Origin: Pontibacter aquaedesilientis
GTDB lineage: Bacteria > Bacteroidota > Bacteroidia > Cytophagales > Hymenobacteraceae
DNA length: 64,000 nucleotides
Assembly (NCBI RefSeq): GCF_014773225.1
Contig: NZ_JACXAJ010000005.1
Location: 124,001-188,000 of the forward strand
Reading direction: 5' to 3'
Positions 24,420 to 33,440 of this stretch are shown piece by piece. The notes beneath the pieces were generated by a model. That model did no database searches. It worked only from the letters and a program-made list of their open reading frames with translations, and was not told where the DNA came from. Position 1 is the stretch's first letter; each line of letters opens with the position of its first letter. Both the position numbers and the translations under genes were made by a program.

Positions 24420-24855
24420 CTGCCATATATGCGGAGGTTCTATAGTCTAGCTTAATTGGCCTAACCTGTTTAAAACCAGCTTTAAAGGCCTTTTTAGCCC
24501 TATTTCAATTCTTAATTCAATATATACAATTCCCTGATTATTTCCGCAAATATTTAGAATCTCCCAAAAAGAAACGGGCAGATTTAACACAGCAGCTAAT
24601 TCCACAGAAATTTCCTGGATTGTCGCAGCCTGCAAGCCCACTTTATTGAATATTTTTAATATCTATACCTACTACGCACAATTAAAATCCCCTGAATAGC
24701 CGTGCATACACGAGTAATAACACGACTATACCCATTCAAAGACGGGCACAAACCCTCATCACCTGCACAAATATTTGATATTCAACTTATTACAACCGCA
24801 ACAGGTATAGCCACAAAAAATCAAAGCTTTTGAGCTATCATAAACAGGATATTTC
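24420..24855. other. 436-base AT-rich spacer, no convincing gene
   Basis: The spacer lies between the accessory island and pyrF. A 64-codon reading frame (24447-24641, minus strand) has no recognisable features. Two octamer copies (near 24664 and 24803) mark the return of host-type sequence. No RNA gene was recognised. Confidence 0.5.
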
Positions 24856-24935
24856 CAACACCCTTTTAACAAAAAAACCGCCATGCCCTGGCTAATACGC
24901 ACAGGCATGGCGGTTTTTTTGTTAAAAGGGTGTTG
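24856..24935 (-). terminator. very long terminator after pyrF
   Basis: A perfect 32 bp inverted repeat (24856-24887 and 24904-24935) with a 16-base loop. The inner part is ACCGCCATGCC/GGCATGGCGGT with A- and T-tracts; the outer part extends through CAACACCCTTTTAAC. It ends 13 bases past the pyrF stop. The stem is about twice the usual length. Confidence 0.9.
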
Positions 24936-24948
24936 CTGCCGTGCTATG

Positions 24949-25779
24949 CTACAAATGCATTACATACTGCTCCAGGTACTGCTCCATTTCTTTCTGAACT
25001 TCCAAAGCAGCCTCACGGGCACGATCTGCGAAATCGCGGCCAGACGAGGCATAGATAATGGCGCGGGAAGAGTTTATTAACAGTCCGCACTGTTGGTTCA
25101 TGCCCAATCGGGAAATCTCCTCCAGGCTACCGCCCTGCGCGCCCACCCCCGGCACCAGCAGAAAGTGGTTAGGAACAATGGCACGCACTCGCTCGATATA
25201 TTCTGCCTGTGTAGCCCCAACTACATACATCATCTGCCCAACGCTGGCCCAATTGGCGCTCTCGCGCAGCACCTGCTCAAAAAGATACTCCTCATTGCCA
25301 TCCGATAGCTTCAGCATCTGAAAGTCCTGGCTACCGGGGTTAGAGGTAAGGGCCAACAGAATGACCCAGCGGCCGGGCTGCACCAGGAAAGGCTTCACAG
25401 AATCCGAACCCATGTAAGGCGCTACCGTCACGGCATTGAAGTTCATTGTCTCGAAGAAGGCCCTCGCGTAAAGCTCAGAGGTATTGCCGATGTCTCCACG
25501 CTTGGCATCCGCTATGGTAAATATCTCTTCAGGTATAACCTCCAATGTCTTCTCCAAACTAACCCAACCTTTTGGCCCTTGTGCTTCATAAAAAGCGATG
25601 TTTGGTTTATAGGCCACACACAGATCGGCCGTGGCTTCTATAATCTGTCGATTAAACTCAAACACAGGGTCTTCGGCGTCCATCAGGTGTTCTGGCAGTC
25701 GTTTCGGGTCGGTGTCCAAGCCGATGCACAGGTATGATTTTTTCTGGAGGATCTGCTCAAACAGCTTTTCTCTGGTCAT
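24949..25779 (-). CDS. pyrF: orotidine 5'-phosphate decarboxylase
   Basis: The 276-residue enzyme converts OMP to UMP, the last step of de novo pyrimidine synthesis. The active-site motif [18 protein letters not shown] lies near residue 90. This spacing and length are typical of the larger type 2 OMP decarboxylases common in Bacteroidota and actinobacteria. Other conserved parts are [15 protein letters not shown] near the N-terminus and VPGVGAQGG near 210, the phosphate-binding loop. It is a monocistronic minus-strand gene with an exceptionally long terminator hairpin. Confidence 0.96.
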   Translation of the reverse strand: MTREKLFEQILQKKSYLCIGLDTDPKRLPEHLMDAEDPVFEFNRQIIEATADLCVAYKPNIAFYEAQGPKGWVSLEKTLEVIPEEIFTIADAKRGDIGNTSELYARAFFETMNFNAVTVAPYMGSDSVKPFLVQPGRWVILLALTSNPGSQDFQMLKLSDGNEEYLFEQVLRESANWASVGQMMYVVGATQAEYIERVRAIVPNHFLLVPGVGAQGGSLEEISRLGMNQQCGLLINSSRAIIYASSGRDFADRAREAALEVQKEMEQYLEQYVMHL

Positions 25780-25874
25780 GATAGGTATAGGAGCTAAGTT
25801 TCAGGTATAGCAAAGCTACATTTTTACGGGCAGGCGCAAAAGTTTTTGTAGCGGAAGGTCGGTAAATGCAAACA

Positions 25875-25906
25875 AAAAGAGCTGCCCCAAACGGAGCAGC
25901 TCTTTT
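25875..25906 (-). terminator. terminator of lolA
   Basis: The 11 bp stem AAAAGAGCTGC (25875-25885) pairs with GCAGCTCTTTT (25896-25906) and a T-run follows on the minus strand. It lies downstream of the lolA-like gene. Confidence 0.85.
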
Positions 25907-25928
25907 CTATGATCATAATTCGGTCGGA

Positions 25929-26573
25929 TTATCTGAGGTCAACCACCTGCACGCCTTTGTACTTTGCCTTATTGAAGCTGAAGGCATCAGAGGCCAAGGC
26001 AGGGTTTGCCTGGAAGTTCTTGATGGTATAGGTATAGCGGTTACCGTTGTTACGGAACATCTGCCAGCTTTTCAGAGTCTTGTCTTTCTGGTTGATATAA
26101 AGACGCACTTTGAAGATCGGGTTGTTACGGTCTTCAGGCGACAGCTCAATTACGTCAAACACCTCAGCGCCTTGCTTCTCGGTGCCGGCGTAGGCATACT
26201 TGTAGCCTTTCTTATACATATCGAAAATCTTACTTGGCGACATGGCTTCTGCCTCCGCGTCGTTTTCGGTAATGGTTACTTCGTTCACATCCTTCAGGTA
26301 GGTCCACATCAGCTTGCCGTCGTTAATCACTTCCTGGCCGCTTACTGCCAGTCTGTATTTGGGGCCACTCACCAGAATATCGCCTTCCATGGTTTCTTTC
26401 ACTTTGGCAGATGGGTTCTCCAGTGTCTGTGCAAACGTTGCCTTAAAGCCTTTCATGCTTCTGTACTTCTGGCTCATCTGGTCCAGAATTTTGCCTGCCT
26501 TTGGGTCCTGCTGTGCATTCGCCAGGTTCACAAACATCATTACGGCCAGCAGTAGGGATAATACTTTTTTCAT
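25929..26573 (-). CDS. lolA: LolA-like outer membrane lipoprotein carrier protein
   Basis: The 214-residue periplasmic protein has a signal peptide (MKKVLSLLLAVMMFVNLANA). The LolA beta-cup domain follows: YRSMKGFKATFAQTLENPSA near 37, GDILVSGPKYRLAVSGQEVI near 64, DGKLMWTYL and FKVRLYINQKDKTLKSW. LolA accepts lipoproteins from the inner membrane and delivers them to the outer membrane. Bacteroidota usually lack a clear LolB, so this protein may work with other partners. It lies 29 bases downstream of ftsK on the same strand, a common pairing in this phylum, and ends the operon with a hairpin terminator. Confidence 0.9.
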   Translation of the reverse strand: MKKVLSLLLAVMMFVNLANAQQDPKAGKILDQMSQKYRSMKGFKATFAQTLENPSAKVKETMEGDILVSGPKYRLAVSGQEVINDGKLMWTYLKDVNEVTITENDAEAEAMSPSKIFDMYKKGYKYAYAGTEKQGAEVFDVIELSPEDRNNPIFKVRLYINQKDKTLKSWQMFRNNGNRYTYTIKNFQANPALASDAFSFNKAKYKGVQVVDLR

Positions 26574-26602
26574 GTGTTGTAAATGTCTTGTTTCGTTCTT
26601 TG

Positions 26603-29224
26603 CTACAACGTGTTCAATAACTGTTCCAAACTGTACTCATCCGGAATTAAAACTTCGCGGGCCTTGCTTCCTTCAAACGGTCCCACTATACCTGCAGACT
26701 CCAGTTGGTCGATCAGGCGACCAGCGCGGTTGTAGCCCAGCTTGAGACGGCGCTGCAGCAGCGAGGTACTGCCCTGCTGGTGCTGCACGATAATGCGTGC
26801 CGCTTCCTCAAACATCGGGTCTTTAGAGCTCGAGTCGAAGTCCGCTTTTTCAGAACCACTTTCATCGCCCACAAACTCCGGCAACAGGTAGGCATCGCTA
26901 TACCCCTGCTGCTCCCCGATAAAGTCGCAAATGCGGTCTACTTCCGGGGTATCCACAAAGGCGCACTGAATACGGATCATGTCCGAACCGATCGAGAAGA
27001 GCATATCCCCCTGACCTATCAGCTGGTCGGCACCACCGGCATCCAGAATGGTGCGCGAGTCGATCTTGGAGGTCACTTTAAAGGAAATACGCGCCGGGAA
27101 GTTTGCCTTGATGATACCCGTGATCACGTTTACGGAAGGACGCTGCGTGGCTACCACCAGGTGTATACCAATGGCACGGGCCAGCTGCGCCAGACGGGCA
27201 ATCGGTGTTTCCACCTCCTTGCCGGCCGTCATCATCAAGTCAGCCAACTCGTCTATCACCAGCACGATGTAGGGCATAAAACGATGTCCCTTATTCGGGT
27301 TGAGGCGACGTTCGATAAATTTCTTGTTATACTCTTTCAGGTTACGGCAGCCGGCGTCCTTGAGCAAGTCGTAGCGCATGTCCATTTCCATACAGAGCGA
27401 GTTGAGCGTGTTCACCACCTTTTTGGTATCCGTGATGATGGCCTCTTCGGTATCTGGCAGTTTAGCCAGGAAGTGGCGCTCAATCTTGTTAAAGAGCGAC
27501 AATTCCACCTTCTTCGGGTCAACGAGCACAAACTTGAGCTGCGAAGGATGGCGCTTGTAGAGCAGCGAGGTCAGGATGGCGTTGAGGCCAACCGACTTAC
27601 CCTGACCCGTGGCACCCGCCATGAGCAAGTGTGGCATTTTGGCCAGGTCCGTAATAAACACCTCGTTCGTGATGGTCTTACCGAACGCAATCGGCAGGTC
27701 CATTTCGCTCTTCATGAACTTCTCCGTCGACAGGATCGATTTAATCGAAACCATCTCCTTTTTGGTGTTCGGCACTTCTATACCAATTGTACCCTTGCCA
27801 GGTATAGGCGCAATAATGCGTATACCCAAGGCCGCCAGGCTCAGAGCGATGTCGTCTTCCAGGTTCTTTATTTTGGAGATACGCACACCGGCATCCGGCA
27901 CAATTTCATAAAGCGTGACAGTTGGGCCGATAGTCGCTTTGATGCTCGCTATACCGATGTTGTAGTGGCCAAGCGTGGCTACGATCTTGTCTTTGTTGGC
28001 TTCAAGCTCCTCTTTTGTTACCTGTACTTTGCTCGTGCCGTAGTCGGTGAGCAGGTCGATGGTAGGGTATTGGTAGCGGGCCAGGTCCAGCGTTGGGTCG
28101 TAGTTTTCGGTTGCCAGCACATCGGCTGCTTCTTCCTCTGGTGTCTTCTCTATCTGCAGGTCCAACTCTTCTTCTTCGCCCTCGGCTGTGTCAAACTCGT
28201 CGTCGGCCAGGTCTTCCTCCAGCTCATTTTCAATGTCCAGCTCCAGGCTTGGCGCAGGTGCGGCAGGCTTGGGTGGCTCTGGTTGCAGGGAGTTCAGCTC
28301 CATTTCCAACGCACGGTTGATGGCTTCTTCCTCCTCGTCCTCAAAGTACAGCTCCTCTTCCTCCTCCTCGTCCGCATCCAGAGAAGCCGTCGGGTCGGCA
28401 TTGTGGTTGATGTTATGGCGGGCAGAACCATGCACCACATCGCGTAGCGACGAGGCACCGCCTCTGTCAATTTCCACTTCCTCCACTTCTTCCGTGGCAG
28501 GCTTACTCCAGTTAATGCTCGTGATATTAAAGAAGAACACCAGGAAAATCAACAGCAGGAAACCCAATAACAGGCCGCTTCCCCAACCAATCAGGCTGCT
28601 CAGCCAGATGGCAGTCTCAATGCCGATACCCCCACCCATAAAGCCCAGCGACCCCAGTGTTCCGGTTAAGATCACGATATAACCCAGCGTCAGGCTCAGC
28701 CAAAGCATGCTAAATGAGCACAGCCCCAGCACATACGACATAGAGATGGACTTCCATCGGAACACAATGCGGCTTCCGGCAAAAAAGAAAACAGGTATCA
28801 GGAAGAAAGCTCCTATACCCAAGAGATCATAGATGAAGTAATGCGATACCCAAGCCCCGACCAGTCCGAGCCAGTTCTCAGCCTCCTGACCCGACTCCTT
28901 AAGCCCGGTTCCCTCCACCGACTCCACCACACTCTGGTCAGCTGCCCCCGTGAACAGGTAAGAAACGAAGGCAATGGTCATGAAAAACGAGATGAGCAGG
29001 AAGGAGAAACCGATGAAAAGCTTGAAGCGTCTGTCTGTGAGGAACGCAGGCATTTTAAAGCTCACCCGGAAGGACGGCATCTTGAAGAAAGGCTTTTTGG
29101 CTTTCTTCTGCTTGGTCTTTTCCCCGGCGGATGTATTGCTGCTTCGTGGTTCGTTTCGGCCACGTACCTCGTTCCTTGCCCTCCCCGTGCTGATCGCATC
29201 GTCTCTGTAAGTGTTCTTTGCCAT
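26603..29224 (-). CDS. ftsK: DNA translocase FtsK
   Basis: The 873-residue protein has an N-terminal membrane domain with about four to five hydrophobic helices (residues 70-235; LFIGFSFLLISFFMTIAFVS and later ones). A strongly acidic linker at about 280-375 (Glu/Asp runs) follows. The motor has Walker A GATGQGKSVGLNAIL near 535-550 and Walker B VLVIDELADLMM near 650. A C-terminal winged-helix gamma domain (about 800-873; QQGSTSLLQRRLKLGYNRAG) reads KOPS-like polar sequences. FtsK pumps chromosome termini during division and activates XerCD at dif. The acidic linker is unusually rich but still within the family's range. It is cotranscribed with lolA downstream. Confidence 0.96.
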   Translation of the reverse strand: MAKNTYRDDAISTGRARNEVRGRNEPRSSNTSAGEKTKQKKAKKPFFKMPSFRVSFKMPAFLTDRRFKLFIGFSFLLISFFMTIAFVSYLFTGAADQSVVESVEGTGLKESGQEAENWLGLVGAWVSHYFIYDLLGIGAFFLIPVFFFAGSRIVFRWKSISMSYVLGLCSFSMLWLSLTLGYIVILTGTLGSLGFMGGGIGIETAIWLSSLIGWGSGLLLGFLLLIFLVFFFNITSINWSKPATEEVEEVEIDRGGASSLRDVVHGSARHNINHNADPTASLDADEEEEEELYFEDEEEEAINRALEMELNSLQPEPPKPAAPAPSLELDIENELEEDLADDEFDTAEGEEEELDLQIEKTPEEEAADVLATENYDPTLDLARYQYPTIDLLTDYGTSKVQVTKEELEANKDKIVATLGHYNIGIASIKATIGPTVTLYEIVPDAGVRISKIKNLEDDIALSLAALGIRIIAPIPGKGTIGIEVPNTKKEMVSIKSILSTEKFMKSEMDLPIAFGKTITNEVFITDLAKMPHLLMAGATGQGKSVGLNAILTSLLYKRHPSQLKFVLVDPKKVELSLFNKIERHFLAKLPDTEEAIITDTKKVVNTLNSLCMEMDMRYDLLKDAGCRNLKEYNKKFIERRLNPNKGHRFMPYIVLVIDELADLMMTAGKEVETPIARLAQLARAIGIHLVVATQRPSVNVITGIIKANFPARISFKVTSKIDSRTILDAGGADQLIGQGDMLFSIGSDMIRIQCAFVDTPEVDRICDFIGEQQGYSDAYLLPEFVGDESGSEKADFDSSSKDPMFEEAARIIVQHQQGSTSLLQRRLKLGYNRAGRLIDQLESAGIVGPFEGSKAREVLIPDEYSLEQLLNTL

Positions 29225-29324
29225 ACCCTTCGACTAATTAAGATTCCAAATTTACATTTTTTCGGCAAACGACACCCAGCAAATTGGCAGGCTTTTCAGG
29301 AAATATGCTAAAAAATAAGAGTTT

Positions 29325-29360
29325 GGGAGTTGGAGAGTTTAGGAGTTGGGAGTAACCTGT
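29325..29360. repeat. half element of spacer family A
   Basis: GAGTTTGGGAGTTGGAGAG followed by TTTAGGAGTTGGGAG resembles the left arm of family A hairpins. A complementary right arm is not evident nearby. The surrounding 29225-29506 spacer holds no gene. Confidence 0.45.
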
Positions 29361-29506
29361 AGGTATAGGGGTTACCCTATCCGAATCGGGTATAGCTTTT
29401 TTCTTTTGGGTAGTATTTCAGGTGATGGTGCAGGTTGCTTGTGCGTTTGACTGCCTTGCCTTGAAGCAAACTGGCCAACGTGCTGCCCTGATGCTGCGTC
29501 CTACTT

Positions 29507-30532
29507 CTACAGCAGCGCCTTGTTAATAGCTGCAACCAATGCTGGTCCTTCATAAATAAAACCGGTATAGAGCTGCACCAGATCGGCTCCGGCCTCTAAT
29601 TTTTCCTGGGCGTCTTCGGCGGTCATAATGCCGCCTACCCCAATGATCTTGATTTCCTGGGGTAAATGCTTGCGGAGGTAACGGATGATTTCGGTGGCGT
29701 GTTTCGTGAGGGGTTTGCCGCTGAGGCCACCAGCTCCAATCTCTGAAACACGCGTGCCTGGGGTGTGCAATCCTTCGCGGCTGATGGTGGTGTTGGTGGC
29801 AATAATACCACTCAGCCTGGCAGCCACAGCAATCTCGATTATATCATTTAATTGAGCCTCGTTCAGGTCTGGAGCGATCTTAAGCAGCAGGGGTTTCGGC
29901 TTGGCCATGCGATTGTTCTGCTCCTGCAATGCCATGAGCAAATGCTGCAGCGGCTCTTTTTCCTGCAGGGCACGCAAATCCGGGGTGTTGGGCGAGCTAA
30001 CGTTCACCACAAAGTAGTCCACCACGTCATACAGCGCCTTGAAGCAGTACAGGTAATCGTTGAGTGCCTCTTCGTTCGGCGTAACTTTGTTCTTGCCGAT
30101 GTTCCCTCCCACGATAATGTTGCTCTTCCGCTCCCGCAGTCGTTGCACAGCCGCATCTACCCCCTCGTTGTTGAAACCCATGCGGTTGATGATGGCCTGG
30201 TCTTCCGGGAGTCGGAACAAGCGTGGTTTCGGGTTGCCTTCCTGCGGTTTCGGGGTGAGCGTACCGATCTCTATAAAACCAAAGCCCAGCTCAGCCAGTT
30301 CGTCCACTAGCTTGGCGTCCTTGTCAAAACCTGCCGCTAACCCAACCGGATTAGGAAACTTCAAGCCAAACAGCTCCCGTTCCAGTCGCTTGTCTTCTAC
30401 CCGGAATATGCTCCTGCTAATGCTTTTGGCAAAAGGCAGGCTGAAAGCGGTTTTGAGCCCGTCGGCGGTCAGGTAATGGACTTTCTCGGGGTCTAGTTTG
30501 AAGAGAAGCGGGCGAATGAGGCTCTTATACAC
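29507..30532 (-). CDS. pyrD: dihydroorotate dehydrogenase (quinone), class 2
   Basis: The 341-residue class 2 enzyme oxidises dihydroorotate to orotate with FMN and passes electrons to the quinone pool at the membrane. The N-terminal 40 residues ([20 protein letters not shown]) form the membrane-associating helices specific to class 2. Further signatures are [15 protein letters not shown] near 59, [14 protein letters not shown] with the catalytic serine near 175 and the FMN-phosphate segment [13 protein letters not shown] near 293. It is a single minus-strand gene; a TATCTTTG -7 box lies 33 bases upstream of the start. Confidence 0.96.
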   Translation of the reverse strand: MYKSLIRPLLFKLDPEKVHYLTADGLKTAFSLPFAKSISRSIFRVEDKRLERELFGLKFPNPVGLAAGFDKDAKLVDELAELGFGFIEIGTLTPKPQEGNPKPRLFRLPEDQAIINRMGFNNEGVDAAVQRLRERKSNIIVGGNIGKNKVTPNEEALNDYLYCFKALYDVVDYFVVNVSSPNTPDLRALQEKEPLQHLLMALQEQNNRMAKPKPLLLKIAPDLNEAQLNDIIEIAVAARLSGIIATNTTISREGLHTPGTRVSEIGAGGLSGKPLTKHATEIIRYLRKHLPQEIKIIGVGGIMTAEDAQEKLEAGADLVQLYTGFIYEGPALVAAINKALL

Positions 30533-30564
30533 GGCAGCGGGTTTAGGTTACAGTTAGCTGCCTG

Positions 30565-30572
30565 CAAAGATA
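30565..30572 (-). promoter_or_regulatory. -7 box of pyrD
   Basis: TATCTTTG on the minus strand, 33 bases before the pyrD start, is an exact TAnnTTTG match. No strong TTTG -33 element is visible. Confidence 0.5.
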
Positions 30573-30635
30573 GAAAGCGAATTTATACTATCCTCGATAA
30601 TTGTGCCTTGCCTGCTTACAATACTGTGCATCCTG

Positions 30636-31181
30636 TTAATCTATTTGCTGCTCTGACAGCAGTTGATCTATCTTCGCTTTCAGATCATCGCTCCTAAATT
30701 CATACATCTTCTCTCCTTTTTCATCCGATGACACCTTTACCGGCATAGTTCCGATATGCACCTCTCTCACTATGCCTACTCTGTCAATTAATATTGTCTG
30801 AGGTACCGTGTTCCCAAAATCCTTCATGTAATGGGCACTGCCTGGTAAGATGATGAAATCAAACACATGCTTTTTCAGAAATTTTTTGATGATGGGCTTA
30901 TCCTCAGGCGACATCGAAACAAACACGACATCCTTTTCGGCATAGCTTTGCTTCAACCTGTTCAACTCTGGCATTTCCAGGATACAAGGCTTGCAGAAGG
31001 TGCCCCACAGGTTGAGCACCACCACTTTTCCTCGCAACTCATTGGACGAATAGGTTATACCTGTCATGTCTTCCGCTACGAATGGTATCATAGGGGCTCC
31101 CACATGCTTGCTAACCACTTGCTGTTGCGCCTGAGCGGTAAAAACAAGGCATAGGGCAAAAAATATAATGAAGACTCTCAT
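30636..31181 (-). CDS. TlpA-like thiol-disulfide protein, exported
   Basis: The 181-residue thioredoxin-fold protein has a signal peptide (MRVFIIFFALCLVFTAQAQ) and the redox motif WGTFCKPCILEM (C63-K-P-C66). A cis-proline segment (NTVPQTILIDRVG) is near 124. Proteins of the TlpA/ResA group reduce periplasmic disulfides in cytochrome maturation or oxidative defence. The Lys in the CKPC centre is a less common variant, but the two cysteines are intact. It starts 12 bases past the M48 peptidase gene, so it belongs to a three-gene operon with DUF898 and M48 genes. Confidence 0.9.
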   Translation of the reverse strand: MRVFIIFFALCLVFTAQAQQQVVSKHVGAPMIPFVAEDMTGITYSSNELRGKVVVLNLWGTFCKPCILEMPELNRLKQSYAEKDVVFVSMSPEDKPIIKKFLKKHVFDFIILPGSAHYMKDFGNTVPQTILIDRVGIVREVHIGTMPVKVSSDEKGEKMYEFRSDDLKAKIDQLLSEQQID

Positions 31182-31193
31182 AAAAAATCCTGT

Positions 31194-32312
31194 TTAACGC
31201 GTCTGATTCTGCTCTAGTGTATCAGAACCTTTAGTTTTGTTTCTTCCTTTAAGCGACTCCCAGTGCCGCTCCAGCCCCGGATTTTTTTTGTAAGGCTGCT
31301 TCCTATCTCCTATCAGCTCATTCAAGACCTTGATGCGGTCTCCTGTGTTGGGGTGGGTACTCACAAAGGCCAGCATGTCAGATTCGCTTCCGAAATCCAG
31401 GCGCTCCATCAGTAACACGGCCCCCTGAAGGTTCAGCTCATTCCGACGCAGCAGTTCCAGCCCTTCGCGGTCTGCTTCCAGTTCGAGGCTGCGGTTATAC
31501 TCCAGGTTTCGAAGTGCCGATGCATTGTCCACCAGCACGGCGGCCACACCGCTTATATCTCCGAAGAGCACGGAGGCCAGCATGTAGTAAGACAAACTCC
31601 TTGTCAGGGCGCGCAACGAATGTCGGTTTTGGATATGCGCCAGTTCGTGCCCCACCAGAGCTGCCAGCTCCTCGTGGTGCTCCATTTTATCGATTATACC
31701 TTCATACACCACCATATAGCCCCCAGGTATAGCAAAGGCATTGACCTCGTCGCTTTTCACAACGGCGGCTTTGATTGGGTAATCCAGGTCTGTGTCCAGT
31801 TCGCTCAGGTAACCGTTCAGTGCGGCCGTTTTCGCATCGTCTACCTGATAGCCTTGAAGTAGTTGGGTATAGAGTTGCTGGCCGAGCTGGCGCTCATATT
31901 GCTGCGGAAAATACAGGGCCACACGGTCGGCGAGTGCCGGCACCCCCCAAACGATAAAGGCCACCAGCAGGCCCAGCAGACTCAGGGCCATAACGGCTAT
32001 ACCGGAGGCCCATAGTCTCAGCATACTGTTGTAGCCGGACTTCAGGAAGGCTGCACCGCGATAGCACTGCAACAGCGCCTCCCTAAACCCTTTGTCTACA
32101 ACGGAGATACTTTGCTGGGGAAATTTCCCATAACGCAAGAGTGTGGTCGCATCGTTAAATTCCGACTGGTGTATACCTGCCGTTTCCCAGTGCACCGTGT
32201 CCGTTACTTCATCCGCACAATAATCTATCCGCAGGCCATCCGGACGCAGTGTGATCTGGGCCGGCATACCTTTGGAGCTACGCCCGTTATAGTATTTCCC
32301 TTCAAAGGTCAT
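31194..32312 (-). CDS. M48 family metallopeptidase
   Basis: The 372-residue membrane protease has a zinc motif HELAHIQNRH at residues 222-231, with the third ligand in ELEADREGLELL near 280. One membrane segment lies at about 102-122 (ASGIAVMALSLLGLLVAF). The N-terminal 95 residues are a soluble cytoplasmic-side domain not seen in HtpX. This architecture matches the M48 proteins that often accompany YjgN/DUF898 genes. Function is unknown, probably envelope protein quality control. The ATG is separated by a single base from the DUF898 stop, and a TlpA-like gene follows after 12 bases. Confidence 0.9.
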   Translation of the reverse strand: MTFEGKYYNGRSSKGMPAQITLRPDGLRIDYCADEVTDTVHWETAGIHQSEFNDATTLLRYGKFPQQSISVVDKGFREALLQCYRGAAFLKSGYNSMLRLWASGIAVMALSLLGLLVAFIVWGVPALADRVALYFPQQYERQLGQQLYTQLLQGYQVDDAKTAALNGYLSELDTDLDYPIKAAVVKSDEVNAFAIPGGYMVVYEGIIDKMEHHEELAALVGHELAHIQNRHSLRALTRSLSYYMLASVLFGDISGVAAVLVDNASALRNLEYNRSLELEADREGLELLRRNELNLQGAVLLMERLDFGSESDMLAFVSTHPNTGDRIKVLNELIGDRKQPYKKNPGLERHWESLKGRNKTKGSDTLEQNQTR

Positions 32313-32313
32313 G

Positions 32314-33288
32314 CTAAATCACGCCGATATCCATCATGTCCGACATGCTCTCATACATGGCCGAGTCATAGGCTTCCTCGGTTTGTACCAGCGCGTCGGC
32401 ATCGAAATCCCCGCTCATCACGATGCTGTTCATGATCAGCGACAGGGTACGAGTAGTCGTGAGCGGAATGCCCAGCCCCAGTGTGAATAGCACTATAAAA
32501 ATGTTGCCTACAGTCAGTTTAAGCACTTCCCAGCCGGAGACATGGCATTTGAGGCGGCTATACGTTCCGTCGTCCTGCAACACCACGATGTTATTCACAT
32601 AAAAGTGCAGGAGGTTTTTGGTGAACCAGAAAAAGTAAATACCCAGCGTGAAAACAGACAAGAAATAGCCTTTCAGGTTGATCAGAAAAAGATCGGCACC
32701 ATCGCCTACATACCTCAAACTCGCATTGCCAAAGCGCACATTGTCGATCATCTGCTTGCGCAGCTTCACCACAAACCACGAGCCGTAGATGCCCAGAGTA
32801 AAAACAGTCAGGAAGAAGCCAACCAGGTAGGTAGTGACCATGTCGGACAGTTCGCCCCGGTAGCCCATATGTATGCCGCGCCAGCTTGTGCGTGACGTGC
32901 GGTAACGCATCATGCCATGAAGGGCCACAGGTATCAGAATCAAAACGCCAACAATAAATGCAAAGACAAACAGCACCGATATGAAAGGTGTGGTCGAAAG
33001 CGCGGCGAAAAATAACATAGAGTACAGGGATATGAATACGCCTAGCCCTTTAATGAAACCGACAAACATCTCTTTGCCAGTGCCATGAAAAACGAAAGGT
33101 GTACCGGCCAGCTCCGTCTTGCGATACAGGTATTGCAAGGACTTAGCCTTCGCCCAAGGGTAGTAAAGCCCCAGTGTCACAACTGTAAGCAGGAAATTAA
33201 CGATTTCGATGGCGAAGTAGTCAGAGCCCCTGCCGGTAAAAGTGAAGGATTTGGTCTGTTTTTCTTTTTCGAGTAAAGTTGTTGTCAT
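32314..33288 (-). CDS. DUF898 (YjgN family) membrane protein
   Basis: The 324-residue inner-membrane protein has about eight hydrophobic helices in a two-fold pattern. Each DUF898 unit carries a TLGLYYPWAKAKSLQYLYRK or TLGIYGSWFVVKLRKQMIDN motif, in which a G-x-Y-x2-W turn is followed by basic residues. A TLGIYFFWFTKNLLHFYVNN copy near 235 makes a third. The start ATG at 33286-33288 (MTTTLLEKEKQTKSFTF) is preferred; an upstream in-frame extension has no family match. DUF898 proteins have no known role. The gene leads an operon with the M48 peptidase and TlpA-like genes, and its 5' leader holds an inverted repeat. Confidence 0.9.
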   Translation of the reverse strand: MTTTLLEKEKQTKSFTFTGRGSDYFAIEIVNFLLTVVTLGLYYPWAKAKSLQYLYRKTELAGTPFVFHGTGKEMFVGFIKGLGVFISLYSMLFFAALSTTPFISVLFVFAFIVGVLILIPVALHGMMRYRTSRTSWRGIHMGYRGELSDMVTTYLVGFFLTVFTLGIYGSWFVVKLRKQMIDNVRFGNASLRYVGDGADLFLINLKGYFLSVFTLGIYFFWFTKNLLHFYVNNIVVLQDDGTYSRLKCHVSGWEVLKLTVGNIFIVLFTLGLGIPLTTTRTLSLIMNSIVMSGDFDADALVQTEEAYDSAMYESMSDMMDIGVI

Positions 33289-33331
33289 AAAAGCTTGGAA
33301 AACGGTTAAAACTGATTGTGAACGGTATAAA

Positions 33332-33369
33332 AATAACACAGACCGTGCGTGAACACAGCCTGTGTTATT
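33332..33369. promoter_or_regulatory. inverted repeat in the DUF898 operon leader
   Basis: AATAACACAG (33332-33341) pairs perfectly with CTGTGTTATT (33360-33369) around an 18-base loop. It lies about 45-80 bases upstream of the DUF898 ATG. Operator or leader hairpin is a guess. Confidence 0.4.
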
Positions 33370-33440
33370 ACAGCTTTTAAATATAGTAAATATCAACTAT
33401 TTATGATACCTGCTCTTCATATTTTAACACATATTTCAGC

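Noticed and set aside
24447..24641. A 64-codon minus-strand frame in the spacer before pyrF
   Set aside because: Short, no signal or domain, no promoter or conserved feature. It could be a chance frame in AT-rich DNA.
26705..28447. A 580-codon open frame on the plus strand
   Set aside because: It lies entirely antisense to ftsK, has no recognisable domain, and its length is explained by the codon pattern of the real gene on the other strand.
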